From: Cladorrhinum sp. PSN259
Lineage: Eukaryota; Ascomycota; Sordariomycetes; Sordariales; Podosporaceae
NCBI GenBank assembly: GCA_033725935.1
Contig: MU867071.1
Coordinates: 1 to 52,442 of the forward strand
DNA: 52,442 nucleotides
Reading direction: 5' to 3'
The position numbers and the translations under genes are program-made. This document shows positions 32,599 to 42,976 of the stretch, piece after piece (positions within the stretch are counted from its first letter, which is position 1; the number at the start of each line of letters is the position of its first letter). The notes under the pieces were generated by a model. That model was given only the letters and a program-made list of their open reading frames with translations, was not told the DNA's origin and did no database searches.

Positions 32599-35500
32599 GA
32601 TGAGCAGAAATGTCTGGTCATGTTTGAGAGGGAAATGGAAGGGAAAATAGTGACTTTTTTCGTTGTTGAAGGAATGTATAGCATAGCATGGCGTTCAAGG
32701 ACTGGAGTAGGAAAATACCTTTGTGCGGTTAGATTGTGAAAATGTGATTATTTTTAGTCTTTGGGATCTATTTTGTTGAATGCTCCAATTGAAGGTGAAA
32801 GGTACTTTGTTGATTTCAAACGAATTTTGGTATATCCTGAAGTAATGGTGAATTCTAGTGATTGTAATTCAAAGGGTAGTAGTTTCTACATGTACCTGTA
32901 TTCGTGCTGGTTTTCTCGCAGTATTGATAACCCGATACGTAGGTATATCGAACGGACCGGTGCAGCTAATATCAACGTTTATCCGGCCATCATTGGTCTG
33001 GTCACCGACTTAATGTCCGTTTAGTCACCAGAGAGCTGTAGCAGGTATGTAATCATTTTAGGGTGTTACAACTGTAAGTTATCAGATTTCGAAGAAAGCA
33101 ATTGTTGTTATAGTTCGTTCTACATGTAGGTTTCGATAACATAACATTCTTCCTTCGGCTTTTTTTTTTTTTTTTTTTTTTTTCTTCTTTCTTCGAGTGT
33201 TTGACTCTTTAATTCGTTCCAAACACTTTCCTTAACCAGGATTCCAGTCAATTTGATCTTTTGACTAAATTATTTTGTTTTTTGTACATCTACTTTCAAG
33301 CATGTACTGTGTGTTTCGTTCAAGGTTATACATCAATTTTGACAATTATTTTCCCGCCCTTTTCTTTGGATTCGATATTATTGAAGCCGTGAGTTCTGAA
33401 CCTCTCGACTGATTTCTGGAGATATCATAAATTTTTTATTATTAAAAAAAAAAATACAAAATTTGTGAAAACCCCATATATTTGACTTTTAAAGAATGAG
33501 TATTGAGTAAAAACATCAATAAAGGAGTTCCCTAATGTTTGATTAAATGTCATGGATTAAAGAATAACCTTGTATTGTTTACATCAAAGCGAGACAAATA
33601 CTACCATTCACAATCGACTACAAATAGGTATCTTGGCCATTTTGTTGTCCTGTTGTTGTTTTTTCAAAGATGTTTCTTATTCAAGAACTCAAGAAGCTCG
33701 CTTTCATATCTAAAACTTAAGAAGAAATGGAAATTCCAACGTATCTCCAAGATTAGGTTGTCAGAGTGTTTGATGATTTTGATTTGTTTGGGTAAATGTA
33801 CATGTGCATATAGCTACGTATTTCAAAGTTTCCAAAATGTATCCAAGTTCTCGGGCTTGCGTGCGTAATTGTCCGTGGTCGCAGGATTTTCAGGCGAGTA
33901 GATGATCAGGTCCTTGGATCCAGGTCATCAATTTCTAGTTTCATTAATTCAGTAGTGGTGCGACTCATCAAATCGGAAACCACACGTTTGAAAAATCCTC
34001 TGACTCCCACCGATGCGAATTTCCGTAGATATTGCGGACAAGATTCTGTGAATCCGAATTGTGAAGAGTTCAGGTGTTGTGACTCAACCCAAGTGACCAG
34101 TCTGTTGGTACCAAGAAACTTGGTCGGAATCGTGTGACGTACGCACGAAGCCTCATCTCCTCATGAGCGTGATGACGATTTGCTGCCATGGGTTGACTCA
34201 TCAAGTGGCCAAAATATGGAAATTCACATTCGATGTGAATTTCTTCGAAATGAAGAGTTGATGAAAAAGTGGTGCATGTTACCTAGCTTCGGTTGTGATG
34301 CGACCAACTAAATACAAGTTTCAGTTGGGTGTGCGAGACGAAGTGGCACATTTTGCTTGTTGCTCAAGTTTGTTGCTTCGTCTCTTTAATTTTTCGTTGA
34401 AAAAGAATATTATGGTTAAAAAAAGCCTCGAATAGTTTTAATTGTTTATTTGCACCTGTTGTAAAAGCCGCCAGGCAGATGTGCGTGGCTGATGTTGCAA
34501 AGTCAACGCCAGCAAATCATGGATGAAAATTGGGAGCAACGCAACCGAATTGCTCAAATGCGCCTTACTCCCGCACCAAGATTGCACAGAACAAAACAAT
34601 GTCGACCGGAGAGCCTTACTACTCGGAATAAACAATAAGCTGCACGATATCACTTGTTTCATCTTTTGCGGCTGCGGTAAATGTTGTGAACATCAGCCAA
34701 TCTGACGTGGTTGGGTGCCCGAACTGTTGAATGTGCAGATGGATCATCGACACGACATCACTTTTCAGATGACGCAGCAACTCCCGGTGCCTGAATTGAC
34801 AGCAAACCATGCAAAATGAGGCACAAAAATGCTACTCGAGTGAATTAAAGACCTTGCGAAATGATTCACCAGTCGCTGATGCCGAAATAAAACTGTGGTG
34901 TGGTGGTAGATGAGGCGAAAGAGTTGATGAGTCGATGTGCGGATAGCTTCAGCGAGAGCTTCGGAATCGGGCCCCGCGTACCATCAGGCGTGACTTGCGA
35001 CATAATTCAGGATAACGCATGCAAAACACAGGGAAACAGGACCAAAAGCACGGAAAAGTAAAAATATCAATAGCCCGACTCAATGGACATATTCTTGCAA
35101 TCAAAAACAGGGGTTGACGAAGTGCAATGTTGAATGCGCCAAAGGGGGTGGTGTTGGATTGATGAGCTTCGAATGCGAAAACGCGTCCGGAAACCATCTC
35201 AAAATGCTGGTCGGCCGTTGGAGCCGATTTATCTTGTCGGGATCGGATGACCGGGATCCGGTGGCCGAAAAGCGTGCAGAAAAAGTGGCATAAAAGCCCA
35301 ATCACAGACAAACTCGTCAGACTCTGGAAGAAACGAGAGAAGAAGAGGAAAGACAACGCAACTCGAGGGAAGGGGGGATGGGAACTCTCGAGATCAGAGC
35401 GACGAAGAGCTCGACCTGCGATGAGCGGGGTGCGCATGATTGACAACGAGAGGTACAAAGTGGATCCGGTGTCGTTGGGCTGGCCAATAAGAAAATAGGC

Positions 35501-36265
35501 GACATGCGACTTTTTTGTTGTCTCCGATTTAATGTTTGACCAAAAAGGGGAAAGTGCCTTGACAACGGGGGGCGCGGCAAGTGATCGAAGGACACACAGG
35601 AAAAAAGGGTTCACGGCATGTCACCTGGACCCAGGCCGGGATCCATGGATTCCTTGCCCCTCCTCCTCTTCTTCACCCTTCACCCTTCACCCACCATCCA
35701 CTGCGTCGGGTGAAGATGACAACGGTTGATGGATGGTCGATCAAGGGTGTACGCGGGGAGGAAAAGAGGGAGAGGGGTTGGTTGCAAACATGAATGTGAA
35801 TGTGAATGTGAATGCGATTGTGTGAATGATGAGTTGTGAATATCCTCGCAGAAATCGGGCATCCATCATCCCCTCACCCGTTGCCTCACCGTGATTCCGT
35901 CATAGGTAGCCAAACCTGGTAAGCTACGCAACGTGCACAGCTGAATTGGGCTGAGCCGTCGTCCACATTGTCTGTGACTCTCCGGGTGAGGGAACAATGA
36001 ATTGCTGCCCTGCCGCGCCTTTTGAATCGACTTTGAAAACGTCTGGGTTCCACACCTGATCTAGAACTCGCACCTTTCTAGGATTCCTGGAAGGTCGGTA
36101 AATCGCATTTTTGGGGCACACTTGTAGCGGGAGCACGGGCCATGCGGTGCACCAAAATGCACACTTAGCCCCGGAAAATGGGCGCTGCCTTTGCTGGGCC
36201 TCCCAGGTTTTGGAAAATCTGCAGTCTGCACAATCACTCGAGGGGACGCGGGACCCCCGCTTCTG
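32599..36265. other. Long AT-richer spacer
   Basis: About 3.7 kb without a supported gene. From about 32,700 to 34,900 the DNA is visibly AT-richer than its neighbours, with stops in all frames and a T25 run near 33159-33183. This could be a decayed repeat. From about 35,100 to 35,900 it is more balanced and holds two tandem tracts, CTTCACC near 35670-35690 and TGAATG at 35791-35814. A 221-residue minus-strand frame at 34949-35614 has no recognisable domain and I do not call it. Confidence 0.45.
35791..35814 (+). repeat. (TGAATG)4 tandem repeat
   Basis: Four copies of a TGAATG hexamer in non-coding DNA upstream of the histone H1 gene. Confidence 0.85.
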
Positions 36266-36273
36266 TATATAAA
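36266..36273 (+). promoter_or_regulatory. TATA box of the histone H1 gene
   Basis: TATATAAA lies about 190 bases upstream of the H1 start codon and is followed by a C-rich then pyrimidine-rich stretch. The position and sequence fit a strong Pol II promoter. Confidence 0.65.
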
Positions 36274-36457
36274 CACCCACACATCCCCCCCGAGCGCGAC
36301 TGCCCGCCCTCCCTCTTGTCCCTGATTTCTCTGCATCCCGCATTTGCATCTCGATCCAAAACATATCCAGTTTCTCAGTCGATACTCCAATTTTCGAATT
36401 CCATATATATTTTTTTGCATAGCCGCATTACCTGCAGTTTTATCACCAATATCCAAC

Positions 36458-37712
36458 ATGCCTCCCAAGAAGACCGAAGCTACCAAGACCGAGGCCGCTG
36501 CGCCCAAGGGAAAGACCAGCTCTCACCCATCTTACCAGGTATGCACATGTGTGGTATCTCATGAGTTATTCATTGCTAACTGTACTTTTAGGACATGATC
36601 ACTGATGCTATTGTTTTGGTAAATGACCCTGCTCTTTTTGTTCTGGCGCATCATTTGTTTTGAGTGGCGCACACCGTCTCCGCGGTCGGCGATCCACGGG
36701 AGGATGAGATGAAGCATCTCATGATGTTTTGTCTCATGCCACTGGCGCATTTTTCATTGCTTTTACCATGAGAAATTATTTTACTGACGCTGCTTTTCTC
36801 GCAATGCAGCTTAAGGACCGCAATGGATCTAGGTAAGAATTTTCTGATTTTTCCCCCCCATCTCTCGCGTAGAGACAACACAACCCACATCTACCACGGT
36901 CGCGTGTGTCGCACACTTTTGCGACCGCACCTTTCACTCCACCCCACACCTCTACAATCACAACTCATTCTCGCCTCATCTCCTTTTATCTCATTCACAA
37001 ACTAACCTCTCCAACCAGCCGTCAATCACTCAAGAAGTATGTCAAGGCCAACAACGAGCTCAAGGTCAACTCCGACGCCATGTTCGACTCGCTCTTCAAC
37101 AAGGCATTGAAGGCTGGTGTCGATAAGGGCATTTTTGAGCAGCCCAAGGGACCTTCGGGCGGCACAAAGCTTGCTAAGAAGGCAGCTAAGCCCGCTGCCG
37201 CTCCCAAGGAGAAGAAGGCCGCTGCACCCAAGGACAAGAAGGAGGCCGCCCCCAAGAAGGAGAAGGAGGCCGCTCCTAAGGAGAAGAAGGCTGCCCCCAA
37301 GAAGGCTGCTGCCACTAAGGAGAAGAAGGAGAAGGCCGCTCCCAAGGAGAAGAAGGCCCCTGCTGCTAAGAAGGAGAAAAAGGAGGTTGCACCCAAGAAG
37401 GCTGCCGCCCCTAAGAAGGAGAAGAAGGCCGCTGCTCCCAAGGAGAAGAAGGTAAGATTACACAACAAAAGTCTTTTACGGTGACTCTCATTTCTAACTT
37501 GTTTTCACCAGGCCGACGCTGTTGTAGAGAAGCCCACAGTCTTGACCAAGACCAAGTCCGGTCGCGTCGCAAAGACTGCCGCTAAGCCTGTTGCCAATGT
37601 CAAGAAGGCCGCTGCGCCCAAGGAGAAGAAGGCAGCCGCAGCTGCACCCAAGAAGGAGAAGACCCCCAAGAAGGCAGCAGCTGCTGAGAAGACCGAGACC
37701 GCTGAGGCATGA
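36458..37712 (+). CDS. hho1: Linker histone H1
   Basis: Binds linker DNA at the nucleosome entry/exit and compacts chromatin. Five exons join in frame to 254 residues: 36458-36538, 36592-36618, 36810-36832, 37019-37451 and 37512-37712. All introns are GT-AG. Exons 2 (27 nt) and 3 (23 nt) are micro-exons inside the globular domain. The GH1 winged-helix domain spans about 22-100 (HPSYQDMITDAI, LKDRNGSSRQSLKKYVKAN, then FEQPKGPSGGTKLAKK). The C-terminal half is a Lys/Ala/Pro tail of KEKKAAAPK-like repeats, typical of H1. The start MPPKKTEATK is the normal fungal H1 opening. A TATA box lies 190 bp upstream. Fungal H1 genes are usually single and intron-rich, unlike replication-dependent animal genes. 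Confidence 0.96.
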
Positions 37713-39580
37713 GCTGTTTCTATCATCGCGTCTTGATTTGTTTCCTCTTCTTGTCTTGATGTCTTTTTTGCTGGGCGTTCTGGGGGATATATCTGTGTCT
37801 GGGCATTCACATTGTTTTTTCTTGGGGGGACGGCTGGTCTACAATCGGGGTTACGCGTCGGGTTAGGACACTCTTGTTTTTATTATGGGGCAACACACTT
37901 TGTTGGGAAGGATACCATTGCCGCCGCATACCACAATCATCATGTATTCATCAATCCGGGCTTGTCACTTGTTTCTGGGGTGTTGAAAATAGCACATTGT
38001 TTTTGATCGATTTTTTTTCGTTCTTGTCATTGCACGCGATTGTTTCACAGCGATTGTCTTGCATCTTCAATGTAAATATCAACATCGGGATACGGGATGG
38101 GATATGATTTCTTAGTCTTTTGTAATTATATTATACCAATGCAATCATTTCACTCTTCACATCTGACAATCTCGGAAGAATTCTTGGGATTGAGCCAAGG
38201 AAGGAATCGGTGGATAAGTTGACGCGTGAGTGTCGCGTGTCAGTCCCGGGGAGTGGAGAGGGTTGTTTACTTTTTTTTTTTAAACCTTCCGTTGACCCCA
38301 TTGTCACCGAATCAAATTCCCGCCGTTATTCTTTCAACGCTTGTTTGGCGCTGATTCAGGAGCAGGGGAGTAGGGAAGGAGAGTGTGAGTGTCCAGGATA
38401 AGCCTCTCCCTTTTACCCCGCCAAGACAGACGACCACATTTCCCGGCCTGCCTGGTTGTTCCAAAAAAAAACAGCAAAACAAAACAAACGAACCCCCAGT
38501 TTGAAATCATCCAATCCACCCATCCACTTTGAAAAGAGAATTTCTAATTTTATCTTTCGTGTTGTGTTGGTCTCTCCGACGACAAGAAGGATAGAGAGAG
38601 TTGAGTTGCTTTACCACTCCTCTTTTTTTTCTTTTCCTTTTTGTTCTTTTTTTTCTCTCGGATTTTCTCTCCTCTTTATGAACCTACAAAATCGAATGGA
38701 GGAATTGATGAATACACTGGGTAGACGAGAGGAGAGAGAATATTGGGTGTGCGTGGGCGCGCAGCGATGCTTTAGAATCTCAGAGGATCGCAATGCCAAC
38801 TGGACTTTACAACTAATATGCTAATTAAAATCGGAGAGGCTGTGCAAATGAACGATCAATCTGGTCAAGACCTTCAGTAACTCAAGATCAGCTGTCAGGT
38901 ATCAAAACGTGCATATTCTCAAGCCCTGAATGCAGATGCCCGACATTTGACTGGCTGCAACAAAACCGCAGGATTAGGTGTGCTTCAAAGTGGAGAGCTC
39001 AGGATGGAGCCAAGGGAGCTTCGATTTTTCTTCAAGCAAGTCTTCAAGGGTGGCCCGTGCCGGTTTAGAAGAACAAGCATGGCGTGCATGAGACAAGTGG
39101 GGTTCTTTTTTTCGCCCTGGAGCTAAAGGTTTATCAGCTGCTTATCTCTTTGACGGGCGCACGTCAGTGGATGCGCGGTTCCGTCGATTCTGCCGGGCGC
39201 CACCGCTTGAAGCAACGACAACTGCAACAGGGATCCGACCCCTCCGAGGTCCTGTCCTACCTTACGGACCTACCGTACCTTCTCTAGGCATCTCTCGCAC
39301 TCTCTTGATCAATCGATTCGTACCACACACCATCTCCAAACATTTGTCTAACAGATCGCTGCAGGTCGGTGCCCGAATTGTTTCTCTCTCTCTCTTTTTT
39401 TCTTTGTTTCCAGACCCCCGTCCCGGATGCGAAACCACTGGAGCTTGAAGCAATCGGGCCACAAAGGACCATCTCGTCGGGCATCGCCGGCCATGGTTCC
39501 TTGAAAGGCACATTTCCTCAATGTGCGACATTGTTTTGAGAAACCCAACAATTTTCCCACCTCGACCTCTAGAACGAACA
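37713..39580. other. Intergenic region between H1 and the NPF protein gene
   Basis: About 1.9 kb holding the H1 3' UTR and the promoter and leader of the next gene. Pyrimidine-rich TCTCTCTCTCTTTTTTTC sits near 39382-39402. An ATG at 39521 is in frame with the downstream gene, but 39581 is the better start. No separate gene is visible. Confidence 0.5.
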
Positions 39581-41479
39581 ATGGCCCAACCCACACCACC
39601 ACCGCAGCCGTCTTTGGGTTCCAATAACCCGTTCCGTCGCAAATCCACTCCCGCCGCTTCCGGTTCCATAGCTCCTACCTTACCTAATGCCGATTCCGAT
39701 ATCCCCGTCGCTGCTTCCCCGGCCCTACCAACTGGAAATGACTTTTGGAATCATCTGCAGGGAGAATCCACCCGTCCGAGCCAACCACCGCCGACCACGA
39801 GCTTCCAGAAACCGAAAGTCGTAAAGAAGGTGAGGGTACAATCACCCCCACCTTCGTCTCCCGAGTCTGGTGGTGGGCAAAAACGGGTTGTTGAGGATTC
39901 CGAAAGCGATGACGACAGTGACAGTGATAGTGTGGAAAGCATCGAGAGGTTGGATCCATTTACTGTGGCATCGGCGGCTGGTTCGGCTGGGGAAACTGCG
40001 AACCGAGAGGAGGTAGTAATACCAATCTCAACATATGGAACGCCACCACCGAATCCATTTCAGAGTACGGCAAGGGATTTGCAGAGCTCTGGCACACCGG
40101 GATCGGGCGGGGCGAAAGGGGGCTTGGATGTAAATGCATTTGGGAGGTTATTATTAACAGGTCAGACTGGTGGGGCACCGCCGGCATCACAGCATATTGC
40201 GCATCAAATGCTTATAGGAGGAGCTGATTCGGGGAGCAACCCGACGACTGCTGCCTCCTCAATATCACGACAATCGTCAATATCTGACCCACCTCAACAT
40301 CACCTCTCACAGGATCACACACCACGGACGTCTCATGAAATCTCAGAGCACGAAGCAGAAGACGAAAAACAGGGGTTAATCTCGCGAGCTTCAACTCTCC
40401 AGCCCGCACCAACTATCTTACGGAAGAAACCACCTCCTCCAAGTTCTCGCCATGGAAAATTAATTCGACCCGAATCATCCCAGTCGTCCACCCCACCAAA
40501 TAATCGAACAACTCCTCTTGCATCACCGACACCGCGAGACATCAACAAGCCGTTACCTTTTTCACCTGAAGTAGAAGAAACAGCAAACATTTTTGACCAT
40601 TCAGCAGCAGGAAAAGTTCCAGAACCGAGACCACCGACTCCTCCTCCACCTTCCTCCAGCGGTGGTAGTAGTAGTAGGAAACCGGCGCCTCCCGCTCCCA
40701 GACGACAGCCTCACAGACAGCAATCTTCTAGCTCGGCCGTTATAACTCCAAATCAGGATGAACATGATTCTTCGACCCGCCGATCCTCACTTGACTCTGT
40801 AAGATCCAGATCATCCAGCTTGCGAATGAGTGTGTCTCAAGCTCCTCCACCTGCACCACCACCTAGACGACACGTCGGGCATGGAAGGGGACCAAGTTTC
40901 GGTTGTTCCGTCCCGCCTCATAATTCTGCGATCTCACCCGGAGGAAGTGAGAGCTTTGCTGCTGAGTCTCCTTTATCGGGTGTGCCGGTGGTTAGTACTC
41001 CGCCTCAATTATCGGGGAGCGGCACGCCGGACGGGGCCGCAGTGAGTAGCGGGAGTAGTGTGAATATGCATCATTTAAATTCTAAGCTTTCGCCTCCTCC
41101 ACCGCCGCCGGCTAGGAATCTGAGTGTTAGGGGTGCAAAAAGACCGGTTTCGTTGAGTGAGAGGAAGGGCAGTGGGAGTGGGAGTGGATTGAAGAGTCCG
41201 CCGCCGCCTGTGCCAAAGCATAGAGGGGAGGGGCTAAGATCTGGTAGTACGGGGAGTCTGGGTAGTTTTCCGTCACAACAAACACCACAGAGGGTTGATG
41301 ACAGGAGTGTTGAGGTTGGAGGTGGACAGGCGGGAGATGGTGGTGGACAGCCGGTCGATATACTGGCTGATTTGACGAGGCTGCAGAGGGAGGTGGATGC
41401 GTTGAGGGCTGGGTTGGTTCTTCAGGATGGTATCGCCGGGGCTGGGGTTGATGGGGTTGGGGGAGGGAGGGGGAGGTGA
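39581..41479 (+). CDS. Proline-rich protein with NPF/DPF motifs, putative endocytic scaffold
   Basis: Unrecognised family; 632 residues, one exon, almost entirely disordered and rich in Pro, Ser and Gly. There are two NPF motifs (NPFRR at 16-20 and NPFQ at 158-161) and one DPF (125-127). NPF binds EH domains and DPF binds AP-2-type appendages. Many PxxP and polyproline runs (for example SPPPPPPARN) suit SH3 or profilin binding. An acidic patch (EDSESDDDSDSDSVES) precedes the DPF. A possibly conserved block LDVNAFGRLLLTG follows the second NPF, and a short amphipathic helix (ILADLTRLQREVDAL) sits near 593-612. The start at 39581 has a good context (ACAATGG). By motif content it could be an actin-patch or endocytic adaptor; that is inference. 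No enzyme domain or membrane helix is seen. Confidence 0.8.
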   Translation: MAQPTPPPQPSLGSNNPFRRKSTPAASGSIAPTLPNADSDIPVAASPALPTGNDFWNHLQGESTRPSQPPPTTSFQKPKVVKKVRVQSPPPSSPESGGGQKRVVEDSESDDDSDSDSVESIERLDPFTVASAAGSAGETANREEVVIPISTYGTPPPNPFQSTARDLQSSGTPGSGGAKGGLDVNAFGRLLLTGQTGGAPPASQHIAHQMLIGGADSGSNPTTAASSISRQSSISDPPQHHLSQDHTPRTSHEISEHEAEDEKQGLISRASTLQPAPTILRKKPPPPSSRHGKLIRPESSQSSTPPNNRTTPLASPTPRDINKPLPFSPEVEETANIFDHSAAGKVPEPRPPTPPPPSSSGGSSSRKPAPPAPRRQPHRQQSSSSAVITPNQDEHDSSTRRSSLDSVRSRSSSLRMSVSQAPPPAPPPRRHVGHGRGPSFGCSVPPHNSAISPGGSESFAAESPLSGVPVVSTPPQLSGSGTPDGAAVSSGSSVNMHHLNSKLSPPPPPPARNLSVRGAKRPVSLSERKGSGSGSGLKSPPPPVPKHRGEGLRSGSTGSLGSFPSQQTPQRVDDRSVEVGGGQAGDGGGQPVDILADLTRLQREVDALRAGLVLQDGIAGAGVDGVGGGRGR

Positions 41480-42976
41480 GAGGAGTGAGAGTATGTGATT
41501 GGGTCGAGGTTCCGGGTACCGTATGGTGGTGATTGAAGACTGAGTGGTGTAGCTGGAGGACGGGACGATGGATGGATTTAATGAATTGTAATGTATTTAT
41601 GAATGAGTTGATTCGGTGGTATGAGTTTTTCAGGAAATGAAATTGAACGAAAGACGCGGATGAGGGATGAGAGTGATAAAAGCGATGAGAGAGACGAAGG
41701 AAATGATGTTTGAGGAGGAGTTGTATGATATCATAACTTGGATAGCTTAAAAGACAGGATCAGGTGTCTCGGGGATTGATCGGTATGGATAAGTGGTGCA
41801 TTTGTATCTTTTGTGTTGTAAAAGGTTGGTTACGTTTAGATATCGAGATAGATACAGGCAAGATGACGTAAATTCGTAAAGATTTTGCGAAATGGGGAAT
41901 TTATCGAAATCGTGCTGGCTTAGTTTCCCTAGTCTCTGATCAATGGAATGATTCTATTATATATGTAGGGTGCGTTATGACCCAGATTCCATGGCAGATG
42001 GATATTTCTGTAATGTCATCATCGCCCAGTTTGAGCTGTTGAAACATGGAGAGGCCAAAACTTGGTTTTACTCAGTTGGCAGTAAAGTAGTAGTTTAATA
42101 AACGCTTCATTCATCATGCCACCATCACCACCACTAACACCACCACAACTTTTCACTCGCTTATCTACTTTGTCTTTATACTTGATTTCACAACAATCTT
42201 GCTAAGAAACAAACATTATCAACACTAAAACTCAACCATTTAACCTGTACACATCTCACCCATTTCAAGTAATGTATGTATGTACAACTTTGCATTTTAT
42301 ACAGCATGTAGTTTTTACATCATACTCATCATTCATTCAATTTGACCAAAAAAAACACAAAACAGTAGTAAGTTATACCCCTTCATCAATTAGAGATGCT
42401 AACGTATAAAATCCAACCAGCGGCCAAAATTCCGGTCGATGCCAAAGGAGCTGCGCCCCCCTCAAAAGAAAGGACGCAACGAAATCCATATCCCCCCCAA
42501 AACAAAAATAACCCCCTCCAAACGCCAAACTCCATGAATTTCCCTCTTATTTCCTTCCCTCCCTTTTCCCATTTTACCCTTTTACTCTCTTCTTAAACTT
42601 CGCAAAACAAAACAGAGAGGTTGAAACAATACAACCCTTCTTTATTGGTATACCCCCTATCCCATAAAAACTCAAATCCGCTGGAGGGTCCAGGTATATA
42701 TCCCCATATTCCCAAAAGGAAAACACAAAGAGCAAAAGAAGTACAACTCAAGTCAAACCCTGAGGCGTAGGGGTCCCAAAAAGGGACCTGAAAAAAACAA
42801 ACAAGAAAAAGCTCCATCCCACACTAGACAAAACAGCAAAAGCATCAAAGTTGCCTTTGTCAAGCTTTTGAATCATCCGGACCCTTCACCTTCTCCTTCT
42901 CCCACTAACCCATGTTCCTTATAAACCCCCCGGCGATATTCATCATCCTCGTCCTCATTATTCCCGCTTCTTCTTC
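41480..42976. other. Spacer between converging genes
   Basis: About 1.5 kb containing two 3' UTRs. It is AT-rich with many polypyrimidine and A tracts; no gene is seen. Confidence 0.5.

Noticed and set aside
34949..35614. 221-residue minus-strand frame
   Set aside because: No ATG-anchored domain, no recognisable family, and irregular Phe/Arg/Ser composition typical of chance open frames.
37022..37468. Long minus-strand hydrophobic frame and an Arg/Pro-rich plus-strand frame over the H1 tail
   Set aside because: Both are shadows of the Lys/Ala/Pro repeats of histone H1: the AAG, GCC and CCC codons read in other phases give Phe/Leu/Ala or Arg/Pro runs.
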